Shown: positions 39,892 through 49,416 of the stretch, one piece after another
Layout: every line of letters starts with the position of its first letter
Numbering within the stretch: position 1 is the stretch's first letter
NCBI RefSeq assembly: GCF_002812985.1
Contig: NZ_PGCP01000014.1
Coordinates: forward strand, 1 to 64,000
Direction of reading: 5' to 3'
Length of the DNA: 64,000 bases
Source of the DNA: Aeromonas lusitana
GTDB taxonomy: Bacteria > Pseudomonadota > Gammaproteobacteria > Enterobacterales > Aeromonadaceae
Position numbers and translations under genes: made by a program
Notes under the pieces: model-generated
The model's input: only the letters and a program-made list of their open reading frames with translations
Told to the model about the DNA's origin: nothing
Databases searched by the model: none

Positions 39892-40249
39892 GGTGAGCGT
39901 GATTCCTTCCCCTGGGGGCGCGTTGGCAAAAAGCGTTTTTTAGTATCTAATTTTTCTACTCCTATTCTTCACAGAATTGAATGCTATAACAATCTAATTT
40001 ATGGAATAAATTGCTGATATTAACCCCTAAAACAGGGTTGCCAGCTTGTTAAATTCAGCAGGATCGTTTGCCAGTATCGCGAGAAACCAGTGAAAGATGA
40101 GGGGCAAGTTCATAAAGCCGCAGGAGTGTATTGAAATACTCCCCCCATCTGGCACGATTGGCTGGGCTGAAAACTGATCTCCTGCCCCTCATTTCGCACC
40201 GAGTCCACCGCTGACTGGTGTGTGTTCATCATCTCATCGAGGCTTCATC
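39892..40249. other. Promoter region between alaA and the DUF1653 gene
   Basis: 358 bases, AT-rich near alaA (39940-40020). An imperfect hairpin (GGAGTGTATT...ATACTCC, 40122-40143) is visible. No gene recognised. Confidence 0.4.
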
Positions 40250-40462
40250 ATGCAGGCACCCGCACCCGGCCGTTATCGTCACTTCAAGGGGGGCCACTAT
40301 CGGGTGCTCACCCTGGCCCTTCACACCGAGACCCAGGAGCGGCTGGTCATCTATCAGTCCGAGCAGGATGGCGTCGTCTACGCCAGACCCGTCGCCATGT
40401 TCATGGAGTGTATTGAGCATCAGGGAGTCGTGGTGAGCCGTTTCACGCCGGTGGCAGACTGA
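40250..40462 (+). CDS. DUF1653 domain protein
   Basis: A 70-residue soluble protein with the DUF1653 pattern (GRYRHFKGGHYRVLTLALHTETQERLVIYQ ... RPVAMFMECI). GAGG lies 7 bases before the ATG at 40250. Function of the family is unknown. A terminator follows. Confidence 0.78.
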   Translation: MQAPAPGRYRHFKGGHYRVLTLALHTETQERLVIYQSEQDGVVYARPVAMFMECIEHQGVVVSRFTPVAD

Positions 40463-40485
40463 GTATCGCGACCGTTGCCTCCATG

Positions 40486-40514
40486 AAAAAAGGCGCCATC
40501 AGGCGCCTTTTTGC
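40486..40514. terminator. Bidirectional rho-independent terminator
   Basis: Stem AAGGCGCC/GGCGCCTT with loop ATCA and A/T runs. Between the DUF1653 gene (+) and grxA (-). Confidence 0.85.
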
Positions 40515-40531
40515 TGCAACATGTACCGGGA

Positions 40532-40789
40532 TCAGAGACCCAGGTTGGCCTTGGCATAGGCCTCGAAGTCGGTGCAACCACCGATGTGCTGCTCGTCCAG
40601 GAAGATCTGCGGCACAGTGGTGACCGGCTTGCCCGCCTTGGCGGCCAGATCATCCTTGGTCAGACCCTCGGCGTGGATGTCCACGTAGCGGAACTCGAAG
40701 TCGTCGCGCTCCTCGGTCAGCTGCTCGGCGATCTGCTTGGCACGGACACAGTAGGGGCAACCCGGGCGACCAAAAATTTCTACAAACAT
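40532..40789 (-). CDS. grxA: Glutaredoxin 1
   Basis: Reduces disulfides, including ribonucleotide reductase, using glutathione. 85 residues with active site GRPGCPYCVRAK, conserved TVPQIFLDEQHIGGCTDF and RDDFEFRYVDI; the length and pattern match GrxA of E. coli. Confidence 0.95.
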   Translation of the reverse strand: MFVEIFGRPGCPYCVRAKQIAEQLTEERDDFEFRYVDIHAEGLTKDDLAAKAGKPVTTVPQIFLDEQHIGGCTDFEAYAKANLGL

Positions 40790-40903
40790 CGTTTCTCTCC
40801 GTCAAATGAGGCCAATAGGATCAGGCTGGCCACAGCATAGCCTCGCCATGGGGCCAGTCAAAGGGGAAATTGTCGATATGGCCATTCGCCGTTCTCGATG
40901 GAG

Positions 40904-41053
40904 GCCGCCTTGCGGGCAAGGTGGCTTGTCGTTTACTGCTCGGCGATCTGGATCGGCTGCTGCCGGTAGATGCTCTCCAGAATGCCTTTCTCGAACATCG
41001 TTCGTGGCATGGCGCCGCCTTGCGGGCAAGGCGACGCCTCTGCTCAAGACTGT
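40904..41053. repeat. Imperfect tandem repeat of dacB 3' end with hairpin
   Basis: Downstream of dacB the 3' coding end and the following hairpin occur a second time, offset by 121 bases at the stop codon and 110 bases at the hairpin. Each copy ends with the palindrome CCTTGC-GG-GCAAGG (40908-40921 and 41018-41031). Confidence 0.85.
40933..41001 (-). pseudogene. Tail copy of dacB
   Basis: Encodes FEKGILESIY-R-QQPIQIAEQ then TAA, the last 20 codons of dacB, with one residue change (Gln to Arg) in that stretch and one just before it (Val to Met). Eight other codon differences are synonymous. No start or upstream portion. Confidence 0.85.
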
Positions 41054-42499
41054 TTATTGCTCGGCAATTTGAATGGGTTGCTGTTGGTAAATGCTCTCCA
41101 GAATGCCTTTTTCGAACACTGTCCAGGGCCAGGGTGCCTTGCTGGCGCGGTAGCGCTCGTGGGTGGCCGGATCTTGGGAGAGGCCGCGCTGGAACACCAC
41201 GAAGGCCTTGCGCTGACCGCCTGCGGTGTCGATGAAGCCCGCCAGGTTGGAGGTGCCCGTGATGGTGCCGGTCTTGGCGTGTACCTTGTTCTTCATCATG
41301 GGGGCGGTGACGCTGCGGCGCCAGGCCAGGGTGCCGTCCACCTGAGAGCTTGGCAGCAGCTTGATGAAGTCGAGCTGGGCGTCGTTCTTCTGGATGAAGT
41401 TCAGTACCGACAGCATCTGGCGGGCGCTGATGAGGTTGTGGGCGGAGAGGCCGGAGCCATCTGCCAGGGTGGCGTTACCCAGATCGATGCCGTTCTTGGT
41501 CAGGATGGCGCGCACCGCCATGGTGCCGCTGCGATAGCTGCCCGGCTTGTTGTAGTAGTGACGGCCGACGGTCTTCAGGAAGGTATCGGCGTAGAGGTTG
41601 TCCGATTTCTTCAGCATCTTGGAGAGCATGACCGGCAGGGAGACGGAGTAGTGGGTGGCCAGGGTCTGTGCGCCCACCGGGGCCTGATGGGTGACTCGCA
41701 GCAGGCCGTCGTGGCTGATGCCGGCGCGGTTCATGGCCCAGCGGATGTTGTCCCAGCCCCAGGCTTCCACGTCGTGGATGGCAAAGCGCAAGCCCTGCGG
41801 CTCCTTGTTCGGGGTGATGCAGCCCTTGAGCTCATAGAAGTTGCCCTTGGCCATGTCCACTTCCAGGGCGCAGAACTGGCGCGCCATGTCCCCATAGCTC
41901 ATCACCTCCACGTTGTCGGCACCGATACCGATGGGCACGCCGGTGGCCACATTACCCACAGCCGGTTTGCCAATCTGGGTGGCGGTGACTGTGCCGTAGG
42001 CGCAGTTCTTGTCGATGATGACAGAGGAGACCGGGGCCGCGAAGCAGAGGGTCTGATCCCCCCATGACCAGCCGTTGCCGCGCTCGTAACCGTTGTAGGC
42101 GCCGGTGTTTACGTAGACATTGCCCTTGATGCTGGTCACGCCGAGCTGTTTGAACAGGGCAACCAGGTCCATGCGCGACAAGGTGGGATCGCCGACGAAG
42201 TTGATCCAGAGATCACCCTTGATGGCATCCCCCTGCTTGGTGCCCGGCTGGGCCTGGATGTCGGTGGCGAAGCGAAAATCGGCGCCGAGCTCGAGGCGGG
42301 CGGCCAGGGCGGTGAGCACCTTCATGGTGGAGGCGGGGGCTATCATGTCATCGGCATGACGGGCATATTCCACCCCGCCGCTGCCCTGCACTATGACGGC
42401 GTACTGGCCTCCCTTTGGCGGGATCAGCGGGGCGGCATGGGCCCCGAGCGAAAACAGGGTAGAAAACAGAGCACAAACACCAATCAACAGCCGCTGCAT
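41054..42499 (-). CDS. dacB: D-alanyl-D-alanine carboxypeptidase/endopeptidase (PBP4)
   Basis: Periplasmic peptidoglycan DD-peptidase of class C low-molecular-mass PBPs. 481 residues with a signal peptide (RLLIGVCALFSTLFSLGAHA) and the catalytic SXXK as S57-T-M-K60 (APASTMKVL), the SXN-region in DGSGLSAHNLIS and KTG in VHAKTGTITGTSN. The length matches E. coli DacB. A partial copy of its 3' end lies directly downstream. Confidence 0.94.
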   Translation of the reverse strand: MQRLLIGVCALFSTLFSLGAHAAPLIPPKGGQYAVIVQGSGGVEYARHADDMIAPASTMKVLTALAARLELGADFRFATDIQAQPGTKQGDAIKGDLWINFVGDPTLSRMDLVALFKQLGVTSIKGNVYVNTGAYNGYERGNGWSWGDQTLCFAAPVSSVIIDKNCAYGTVTATQIGKPAVGNVATGVPIGIGADNVEVMSYGDMARQFCALEVDMAKGNFYELKGCITPNKEPQGLRFAIHDVEAWGWDNIRWAMNRAGISHDGLLRVTHQAPVGAQTLATHYSVSLPVMLSKMLKKSDNLYADTFLKTVGRHYYNKPGSYRSGTMAVRAILTKNGIDLGNATLADGSGLSAHNLISARQMLSVLNFIQKNDAQLDFIKLLPSSQVDGTLAWRRSVTAPMMKNKVHAKTGTITGTSNLAGFIDTAGGQRKAFVVFQRGLSQDPATHERYRASKAPWPWTVFEKGILESIYQQQPIQIAEQ

Positions 42500-42583
42500 A
42501 AGATCCTCTAACTAGACGAAAAGGCCGGCAGGGTATGCCAACCTTGATACTCAAAATGGGTGTATTCACCTGCCAGGGTGCCG

Positions 42584-44344
42584 TCAGCCGAGGGTTTCGG
42601 CGGTGCGATAGCGGCCCTGATAGTCAAAAATTTTCTCCTTCACCTGCCAGAAGCGCCCGGATTTGCGGGCGATGACGAAGTCCGGGTGGCGGAATTGGTG
42701 GCCCTCGGCCAGCACGCTCTCCAGGGTGGTGAATTCGGGCTCAAGGCCCGGGGCGGGCCAATGATGACGCACAAAGCGTTGTTGAAACAAGCTTCGTGCA
42801 CCGCTCGAGTGAAAGCCGAAGTATTCCACCAGGGTCAGGCCGTCCTCATCGTGGTAGGTCACCTCCAGCCGCACCCCCTGTTTGCCACGGCCGCTGGCAA
42901 GGGTGAGACCGGCGCAGCGGATCACCATGCAGTCCTTGAGATTGAGGGCTTCTTTGAGCTTGTCGTCCGGATCCACCAGCAGCTGATCGCAGGCCTGGCA
43001 GCGACGGGCGGCGATGTCGTTCTCGCCCCCGCAGGCGGGACAGATCTTGGCGCGAAAGCGGTAATCGCACTCCTCGCGGTTGCCTTCGTCATCCTCGAAC
43101 AGCCCCTGACAGCGACGGCCATAGTGCTCGATGACCTTGCCATCCTCGTCTGTCTTGCCCCAGAAGGTGTTGGCAAAGCCGCAGGCGGGGCAGGGCACCT
43201 GTACCGGCTCGGTGCCGGCGTGGGGCCTGGGCTCGCCGACCTCGGGGGCGAACAGGTTGAAGTTGTTGCCCGCATAGTCGAGCACCAGACAATCTTCTTT
43301 CCCAGGAGAGAGGCGAAGGCCCCGACCGACGATCTGCTGATAGAGCGACACCGATTCTGTGGGTCTGAGCATCACGATGAGATCCACGTGGGGGGCGTCA
43401 AAGCCGGTGGTGAGTACCGCCACGTTGACTAGGAACTTGAGTTCCTGCTCCTTGAAGGCGTGGATGAGGGCATCACGCTCCGGCCCCGGTGTCTCCCCCG
43501 TGATAAGGGCCGCTTTCTCCCCTTTGGCGCCCAGCAGGCCATGAATTTCCCGGGCGTGCTCGACGGTGGCGGCGAAGATCATCACCCCTTGCCGCTCGCG
43601 GGCATAGTCCAGCACCTGGCTGATGATATGGGGGGTAACCCGTTGCTGGCGCTTGAGCTCGCCATTGAGATCCGTCTCGCTGAACAGGCCGTTCTCGCGG
43701 GGAACGAGCTTGCTGAAATCGTAGTGGACTATGGGGGCATCGACCAGGCGCGGTGGCGTCAGGTAGCCGTTTTTCACCATGAAGCGCAGGGGCAGCTCGA
43801 ACACGCAATCCCCGAATAATCGCTCTCCATGGCTCTTCACCATGCCGTGATAGTGACGGCGGTAAATCCAGCCAAGCCCGAGCCGATAAGGGGTGGCGGT
43901 GAGGCCGAGGATCTTGAGGGCCGGATTGCCGGCCTTGAGATGGGCGATCACCTGATGGTACTGGCTGTCATCCTCAAGGGAGACGCGATGACACTCGTCG
44001 ATGATGAGCAGGGAGAAGGCGCCATCGAAGGCCGTCAGGTTGCGGGCCACGGATTGTACCGAGCCGAACACCACCTGCGCCTTGGCCTCCTTGCGATCCA
44101 GCCCGGCGGCGAAGATGTCGGCCTTGAGCCCCCAGGCTTCGTACTTGGCGTGGTTCTGCTCCACCAGCTCCTTGACGTGGGCCAGCACCAGCACCCGGCC
44201 ACGGGCCTTGCGGGCGAGTTCTGCGATGACCAGGCTCTTGCCGGCACCAGTGGGCAGCACCACCACGGCGGGATCCGGGTGGCGGCGAAAGTGCTGGATG
44301 ACGGCGTTGACGGCATCGGTCTGATAGGGTCTGAGAACGAACAT
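42584..44344 (-). CDS. radD: Superfamily 2 ATPase RadD (YejH)
   Basis: DNA repair ATPase of helicase superfamily 2 that accelerates RecA strand exchange. 586 residues; Walker A in [21 protein letters not shown]-type box in [11 protein letters not shown], motif [14 protein letters not shown], motif [15 protein letters not shown], and C-terminal zinc-finger pairs ([34 protein letters not shown]). The sequence follows E. coli YejH closely throughout. Confidence 0.94.
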   Translation of the reverse strand: MFVLRPYQTDAVNAVIQHFRRHPDPAVVVLPTGAGKSLVIAELARKARGRVLVLAHVKELVEQNHAKYEAWGLKADIFAAGLDRKEAKAQVVFGSVQSVARNLTAFDGAFSLLIIDECHRVSLEDDSQYHQVIAHLKAGNPALKILGLTATPYRLGLGWIYRRHYHGMVKSHGERLFGDCVFELPLRFMVKNGYLTPPRLVDAPIVHYDFSKLVPRENGLFSETDLNGELKRQQRVTPHIISQVLDYARERQGVMIFAATVEHAREIHGLLGAKGEKAALITGETPGPERDALIHAFKEQELKFLVNVAVLTTGFDAPHVDLIVMLRPTESVSLYQQIVGRGLRLSPGKEDCLVLDYAGNNFNLFAPEVGEPRPHAGTEPVQVPCPACGFANTFWGKTDEDGKVIEHYGRRCQGLFEDDEGNREECDYRFRAKICPACGGENDIAARRCQACDQLLVDPDDKLKEALNLKDCMVIRCAGLTLASGRGKQGVRLEVTYHDEDGLTLVEYFGFHSSGARSLFQQRFVRHHWPAPGLEPEFTTLESVLAEGHQFRHPDFVIARKSGRFWQVKEKIFDYQGRYRTAETLG

Positions 44345-44460
44345 GAGGAGGCGAACTGGTGCAAGGTGGCGCCATTATAGGGATCTTGCCATCAAAATGC
44401 AGCGTGAGGGGAAGCAGGGGCTGGAGAGGTGGGCAAATCCGGGGGCGGTTTTCTTTGCAA

Positions 44461-44490
44461 ATAAAAGGGCCGGCAGATGCCGGCCCGTTG
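44461..44490 (-). terminator. Terminator of the DUF3302/HlyD-type pair
   Basis: Stem GGGCCGGCA/TGCCGGCCC with a short loop; on the minus strand followed by TTTTATTT. Confidence 0.75.
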
Positions 44491-44501
44491 TCATGGGGTT
44501 C

Positions 44502-45539
44502 TTAGTGGAAGGGGAACAGGTAGTTGAGCCAGCTACCCATGCGCATCAGGATCTTACGCATGATGGCCACATGGTGAACGTGTTCCGTGTAGATGGCGGC
44601 CTGGCCGCTTGAGCCCGCGATCACCTGATACTTGGCCCACTCGGGGTCCGTTATCTCGAGGATGATGGGCAGGCGTCCCGGTACCTGGGCCGTGGTCTGG
44701 TCGATGAGACCGGCCTGGGCCTGGATGTTACCCGGCGCCATGGCAGGGATCACCGACTGCACCTTGGCCTTGAAGATGCGGCCCGGGATGCCGTCCAGCA
44801 CCACCTCGGCCTCATCACCGGCTTTCAGGCGCTGCATGCTGTTTTGCCAGAACCAGCCGACGTAGGAGTTGGCATCCTCGTGGATGAAGGTCATCACGGG
44901 GCGATACATGAAGGGAGCCGCTATCATGCCCGGGCGCAGCGCCAGCTGTACCACGTGGCCATCGCTTGGGGCATAGACCACTGTCTGATCCAGCTCGTAT
45001 TTGGCGATGTTGAGCTGGGCATTGATGTCATCCAGCACCGCCTTCTGTTGGTCTATCTGGGCGACGATGTCGTCCACATTGGCCTGGGTCACGTCGAGAT
45101 CACGCTGTTTGCCGATGCCACGACGCACCAGTTCAAGGGCGCGATCCCGGTCCAGACTGGCGGAGCGCAATCTGGCATCCAGGGCTTTGAGGAAATCCGT
45201 GTTGGAGGCGAGCCGCGCGGTCAGGCTGGCGACTTTCTCCTGGAAGGGCACGGCATCGAGGCGAAACAGCACATCGCCCTTCTTGACCTGCTGGTTCGGT
45301 TTGACCGGCACCTCGGTGACACGACCCTTGACCAGCGGCACTATGGGAGTGGAGACGTAGTAGTTGCGTGCCAGCTCGGAATAGGGGTGGTTGTAGTTCA
45401 TCAGGGTGATGAGCGCCCCTATGATGAAGACGCCACCGAGCACGGCGGTGGGCACGGTCCACTTGTTGAGCGGGATTTTGAAGATCTTGAAAATGCCTAT
45501 ACAGATGGCGGTATAGGTGAGTATCAGTAGCAAGTCCAT
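44502..45539 (-). CDS. HlyD-type periplasmic adaptor (YibH/YiaV-like)
   Basis: A 345-residue membrane fusion protein. N-terminal hydrophobic anchors (DLLLILTYTAICIGIFKIF and VPTAVLGGVFIIGALITL), biotinyl-lipoyl half-motifs (PLVKGRVTEVPVKPNQQVKKGDVLFRLD; VYAPSDGHVVQLALRPGMI), a coiled-coil hairpin between them, and a beta-barrel C terminus. Paired with the DUF3302 gene 10 bases upstream, as in E. coli yiaW-yiaV and yibI-yibH. Substrate unknown. Confidence 0.88.
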   Translation of the reverse strand: MDLLLILTYTAICIGIFKIFKIPLNKWTVPTAVLGGVFIIGALITLMNYNHPYSELARNYYVSTPIVPLVKGRVTEVPVKPNQQVKKGDVLFRLDAVPFQEKVASLTARLASNTDFLKALDARLRSASLDRDRALELVRRGIGKQRDLDVTQANVDDIVAQIDQQKAVLDDINAQLNIAKYELDQTVVYAPSDGHVVQLALRPGMIAAPFMYRPVMTFIHEDANSYVGWFWQNSMQRLKAGDEAEVVLDGIPGRIFKAKVQSVIPAMAPGNIQAQAGLIDQTTAQVPGRLPIILEITDPEWAKYQVIAGSSGQAAIYTEHVHHVAIMRKILMRMGSWLNYLFPFH

Positions 45540-45549
45540 GAATGATTAC

Positions 45550-45882
45550 CTATTTGTCGGTCTGTTCGAGCGTGTTCATACGGGCTTGCAATGCGGCCAG
45601 TTCCTGCTTGAGCGTCTTGATCTCGTCTTCGTCCTTGTCCAGACGATGATTGAAGCCCCAGCCGCGATCCGGTCGATAGACGGTGGCCCAGATCCAGAGG
45701 AAAGGCCAGAGCACGTGCAAGGTGAACAGACTCACCCAGCCTGCTACGTGAATGGCGTCCTGGTGCGGGTGGTTACGGTGCTTGGCGATTTCATAGGGAA
45801 TATCGTGAATGACGATGATCCCGTAGAACATGACCAAGACGACGAACACCAGAATGCCCAGGGCAATGTAGTCAAGTACCAT
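45550..45882 (-). CDS. DUF3302 membrane protein (YiaW/YibI-like)
   Basis: A 110-residue protein with two membrane helices (DYIALGILVFVVLVMFYGIIVI and AGWVSLFTLHVLWPFLWIWA) and the conserved loop HDIPYEIAKHRNHPHQDAIHVAGWVSLFTLH typical of DUF3302. C-terminal 30 residues form a coiled coil. The ATG at 45882 has GGGAG 6 bases upstream; the 24 codons above it are not supported. Confidence 0.88.
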   Translation of the reverse strand: MVLDYIALGILVFVVLVMFYGIIVIHDIPYEIAKHRNHPHQDAIHVAGWVSLFTLHVLWPFLWIWATVYRPDRGWGFNHRLDKDEDEIKTLKQELAALQARMNTLEQTDK

Positions 45883-46107
45883 CGATTTCTCCCAGCTAAG
45901 TCGCGAAAAACGCCCTGTGTCGTCGAAGCAGGGCATCGGCCATGATGACAGCATATTCGCTCAGTGCAAGAGTGCAACAGGGGAGTTGATATTCCGGTAC
46001 AGGCACGGTTCATTGGATGCTCATTAATCACACAAGTTGAAATTCCTTCTATAAAATCAAGCAGGAAAAGAGATTTGGATGCCATGGGTCAGGGAGATGA
46101 GCGCCTC

Positions 46108-47754
46108 ATGAAGAGACTGAGCAGGATGCGGATTTGGCTGGCGGGATCCCTGTTGATCTGCCTGTCGCTGACCCCTCCGGGCTGGGCGGCAGAGCCCAGA
46201 ATGGAGCCCACAGCGCAGGAGAAGGCCCAGACCCTGATCCTGCTGCACGAACCCATCGTCATGTTGCAGGCCAAATATGGCAGCCTGGATGGGGCGGCCC
46301 GGGTGCGGCTGGCCCATGAGCGGATCCAGGCCATGGAGGTCTCCGATCTGATACCGCCGGTGACGGTACAGCAGGGCACGCGGCACGGTCAGGACAGCCG
46401 GGAATTCCTGGTCAATGGCAAGCGTATCCTGGTGCTCTTGGCCGGGGATCTGGACGAGTTCGACGAGCTGACTCTGGATCAGGCCGCCGAGCGAGTGCGA
46501 GCCCGGCTGGACGGGGTGCGCACCAAGTATCTTGAGTTGCACTCGACCCCTTACTTGCTCAAGGCCGTCGGCAAGACGCTACTGGTCAGTTTGCTGTTCT
46601 TCGCCCTGGTCTGGCTGCTGCAAAAGGGATTGAGACGCGTCAAGAAGTGGCTCGCCAATCGTCTGCTGCAGCAAAAGGGGCTCATTCCCCATCAATGGCG
46701 CCAGCTGGCGGGCAATGTGGAGGCCAGACTGCTGAGCTTGCTGGTGTTGCTGCTCATCTTCATGCTCACCTATGGCTGGCTCACCTATGTGCTTGGGCTC
46801 TTCCCCCAGACCCGGGCCTGGAGCGAGCGGCTCGGGGACTCCCTGTTCGATCTGTGTGGCGACATGCTGGAGGGCATCATAGCGGCCATGCCGGGTCTGG
46901 TGACAGTGATGCTGATCGTCATCATCACCCGCTTCTTCATCAAGATGCTGGCCATACTGTTCGATCGCATCGAAAACGGTCAGCTGCGGGTACAAGGGGT
47001 GCACGCAGAGACCATAGGCGCCACCCGGCGGCTGCTCTCGGTGGTGATCTGGCTGTTTGCCCTGACCGTGGCCTACCCCTATCTGCCGGGGGCGGATTCC
47101 GATGCGTTCAAGGGGATCAGCGTCTTCTTCGGCCTGATGGTGACCCTGGGCTCGGCCGGCATCATGAACCATGCCATGAGCGGCCTGGTGCTCATCTACT
47201 CCCGCGCCTTGCGGCCCGGCGATCTGGTGCAGATAGGCGATGTCGAAGGCATGGTGACCGAGCTCAATGCTCTCTCTACCAAGCTGGTGACGCGCCAGGA
47301 TCACGAGGTGACCCTGCCCAATGCGGTGGTCGTCGGCGGCCGGGTCACCAACCTCACCCGGCTGGCGGGGGAGAAGGGAGTCGCCCTGCTGACCAAGGTC
47401 ACCATAGGTTACGATACTCCCTGGCGTCAGGTTCACGCCATGCTGGAGCTGGCGGCGCGGCGCTGCCAACTCATCAACCAGACAGAGCCGCCTCTGGTGC
47501 GTCAGCTCAACCTGCAGGACTGGTATGTGGAATATGAGCTGCAGGTGCGCATGAAGGGGGATCTGCTGCCGGCGCCGGTCAAAACCGAGCTGCACGGTCA
47601 TATCCAGGATGTGTTCAACGAGTTCGGGGTGCAGATCATGTCTCCCAACTTCATCGCCCAGCCGGATCAGGCGGTGCTGGTGGCGAAGGCGCACTGGTAT
47701 CAGGCTCCCGCAGAGACCCCCAGGGGGGAGGCAGACGGAGGCAAGCAGGAATAG
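46108..47754 (+). CDS. MscS family small-conductance mechanosensitive channel
   Basis: Mechanosensitive ion-channel protein that would protect against osmotic downshock. The 548-residue product has a signal peptide (KRLSRMRIWLAGSLLICLSLTPPGWAAEP), a periplasmic region, four to five membrane helices and the MscS pore/beta domain (VFFGLMVTLGSAGIMNHAMSGLVLIYSRALRPGDLVQIGDVEGMVTELN, then LPNAVVVGGRVTNL). ATG 46108 is preferred because it begins the signal peptide; ATG 46084 in the same frame is possible. An acidic/Gln tail ends the protein. Confidence 0.85.
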   Translation: MKRLSRMRIWLAGSLLICLSLTPPGWAAEPRMEPTAQEKAQTLILLHEPIVMLQAKYGSLDGAARVRLAHERIQAMEVSDLIPPVTVQQGTRHGQDSREFLVNGKRILVLLAGDLDEFDELTLDQAAERVRARLDGVRTKYLELHSTPYLLKAVGKTLLVSLLFFALVWLLQKGLRRVKKWLANRLLQQKGLIPHQWRQLAGNVEARLLSLLVLLLIFMLTYGWLTYVLGLFPQTRAWSERLGDSLFDLCGDMLEGIIAAMPGLVTVMLIVIITRFFIKMLAILFDRIENGQLRVQGVHAETIGATRRLLSVVIWLFALTVAYPYLPGADSDAFKGISVFFGLMVTLGSAGIMNHAMSGLVLIYSRALRPGDLVQIGDVEGMVTELNALSTKLVTRQDHEVTLPNAVVVGGRVTNLTRLAGEKGVALLTKVTIGYDTPWRQVHAMLELAARRCQLINQTEPPLVRQLNLQDWYVEYELQVRMKGDLLPAPVKTELHGHIQDVFNEFGVQIMSPNFIAQPDQAVLVAKAHWYQAPAETPRGEADGGKQE

Positions 47755-47778
47755 CGGTGTGGACAGATCATTGAAAAC

Positions 47779-47812
47779 GAAGAGGCCCGGCAGCAATGCC
47801 GGGCCTCTTGTT
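47779..47812. terminator. Terminator hairpin between mscS-like and cstA
   Basis: Stem AGAGGCCCGGCA/TGCCGGGCCTCT, loop GCAA (47793-47796). The flanks are modest T/A runs, so strength is uncertain. Confidence 0.7.
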
Positions 47813-47832
47813 ATGGGAGAAGTGCGACGGGA

Positions 47833-49254
47833 TCAGCTCTCCTTGGCGGCGCTGAGCCGGGAGGGCCTGAACTTGACGAGGAAGGCCAGGGTGATGAGGG
47901 CCGTGGCCACCAGCCCTATGATGGTGGATACGTCCATGGCGAGACCGAAGCCGATGGGGGCATTGGCCAGGTAGGTGATCACCACGGCGGTCATGAAGAT
48001 GGCGGGAATGGTGCAGACCCAGTGCAGCTTGCCCTCCTTGATGAGGTAGGCGGCGGCGGCCCACAGCATGATGACGGCCGTGGTCTGGTTGGCCCAGCCG
48101 AAGTAGCGCCAGATCACGTCGAAGTCGGCCTTGGAGATGATGAAGCCGAGCACAAACATGGGGATGGCGATGAGCAGGCGCTTGGCCATGGGCTTCTGGG
48201 TCAGCTTCAGGAAGTCCGCGATGATGAGGCGGGCGCTGCGAAACGCGGTGTCACCCGAGGTGATGGGCAGGATCACCACACCCAGGATGGCCAATATGCC
48301 ACCGACGGTGCCGAGCAGGCTGGTGGATACCTCGTGTACCACGGCCGCCGGGCCGCCGCTCGCCAGAGTGGCGTTGAGCGCTTCGGTGCTGTCGTAGAAG
48401 GAGAGACCCAGGGTGCACCAGATGAGGGCTATGATGCCTTCCCCTATCATGGCCCCGTAGAAGATGAAGCGGCCGGACTTCTCGTTTTGCATGCAGCGCG
48501 CCATCAGCGGGGATTGAGTGGCGTGGAAGCCCGAGACGGCGCCGCAGGCGATGGTGATGAACAACAGCGGCCAGAGCGGCAGCTCGGTTGGGTGCAGGTT
48601 GGAAAAATCCATTCCTGTGTTGTAGAAGCCCTTGCCGGAGACCATGAGGCCAATGATGAGGCCGACCGACATGAACACCAGCAGGGCGCCGAAGATGGGG
48701 TAGAAGCGGCCGATGATCTTATCGATGGGGACTATGGTGGCCAGAATATAGTAGGCAAAAATCGCCGCTATCCAGTAGACCAGATCTGTGGTGGTGAGGC
48801 TGGCCAGCAGACCCGCCGGGCTCAGCACGAATACCACGCCCACCAGCATCAGCAATACCACGGCGAACAGGTTCATGAAGTGCTTGGCGGCACTGCCGAG
48901 GTGCTCACCGACCACGGTCGGTACCGAGGCGCCCTTGGCGCGCACCGACAGCATGCCGGAGAAGTAGTCGTGGACCGCGCCTGCGAAGATGCAGCCAAAC
49001 ACTATCCAGAGCATGGCGACCGGGCCGTAGAGGGCGCCCAAGATGGGGCCGAAGATGGGGCCGACCCCGGCGATGTTGAGCAACTGCACCAGGTAGACCT
49101 TCTTGTCCGACATGGGTACATAGTCGACGCCGTCGGCCATGGTGATGGCGGGGGTCGCCAGCTCGGGTTTGGGGCCAAACAGCCGCTCGATGAATTTACC
49201 GTAGGTGAAATAGCCTGCCACCAGCAGGCCGACACAGAGGAAGAACCAGATCAT
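47833..49254 (-). CDS. cstA: CstA family transporter (pyruvate/peptide-type)
   Basis: A 473-residue carbon-starvation-type membrane carrier with many helices. Family segments are LLNIAGVGPIFGPILGALYGPVAMLWIVFGCIFAGAVHDY, GAVSGFHATQSPLMARCM, and AILGVVILPITSGDTAFRSARLII. It is shorter than E. coli CstA or BtsT (about 700 residues), so it is the short subgroup. It sits 162 bases downstream of a LytTR/LytS pair that resembles the BtsS/BtsR system controlling the E. coli pyruvate carrier, so a pyruvate role is an inference. Confidence 0.85.
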   Translation of the reverse strand: MIWFFLCVGLLVAGYFTYGKFIERLFGPKPELATPAITMADGVDYVPMSDKKVYLVQLLNIAGVGPIFGPILGALYGPVAMLWIVFGCIFAGAVHDYFSGMLSVRAKGASVPTVVGEHLGSAAKHFMNLFAVVLLMLVGVVFVLSPAGLLASLTTTDLVYWIAAIFAYYILATIVPIDKIIGRFYPIFGALLVFMSVGLIIGLMVSGKGFYNTGMDFSNLHPTELPLWPLLFITIACGAVSGFHATQSPLMARCMQNEKSGRFIFYGAMIGEGIIALIWCTLGLSFYDSTEALNATLASGGPAAVVHEVSTSLLGTVGGILAILGVVILPITSGDTAFRSARLIIADFLKLTQKPMAKRLLIAIPMFVLGFIISKADFDVIWRYFGWANQTTAVIMLWAAAAYLIKEGKLHWVCTIPAIFMTAVVITYLANAPIGFGLAMDVSTIIGLVATALITLAFLVKFRPSRLSAAKES

Positions 49255-49416
49255 TGCTACGCTCCAGCATTGTTATTTTTTGGTGTGCGCGGCGAGTCTA
49301 GGGGGTGTCTCCTGTTAACGGCAGGTAAAGGCCGTGAGCGGCGCCATGGCGGTGCGAGCGGCGATGGGGTGTGATCCTGCGCACAGTCCCCCTCTCTCTG
49401 GTGCCTACAGGGTCGC

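Noticed and set aside
48022..49374. 450-residue plus-strand frame over cstA
   Set aside because: Antisense to the transporter with His/Gln/Asp-rich composition from reversed hydrophobic codons.
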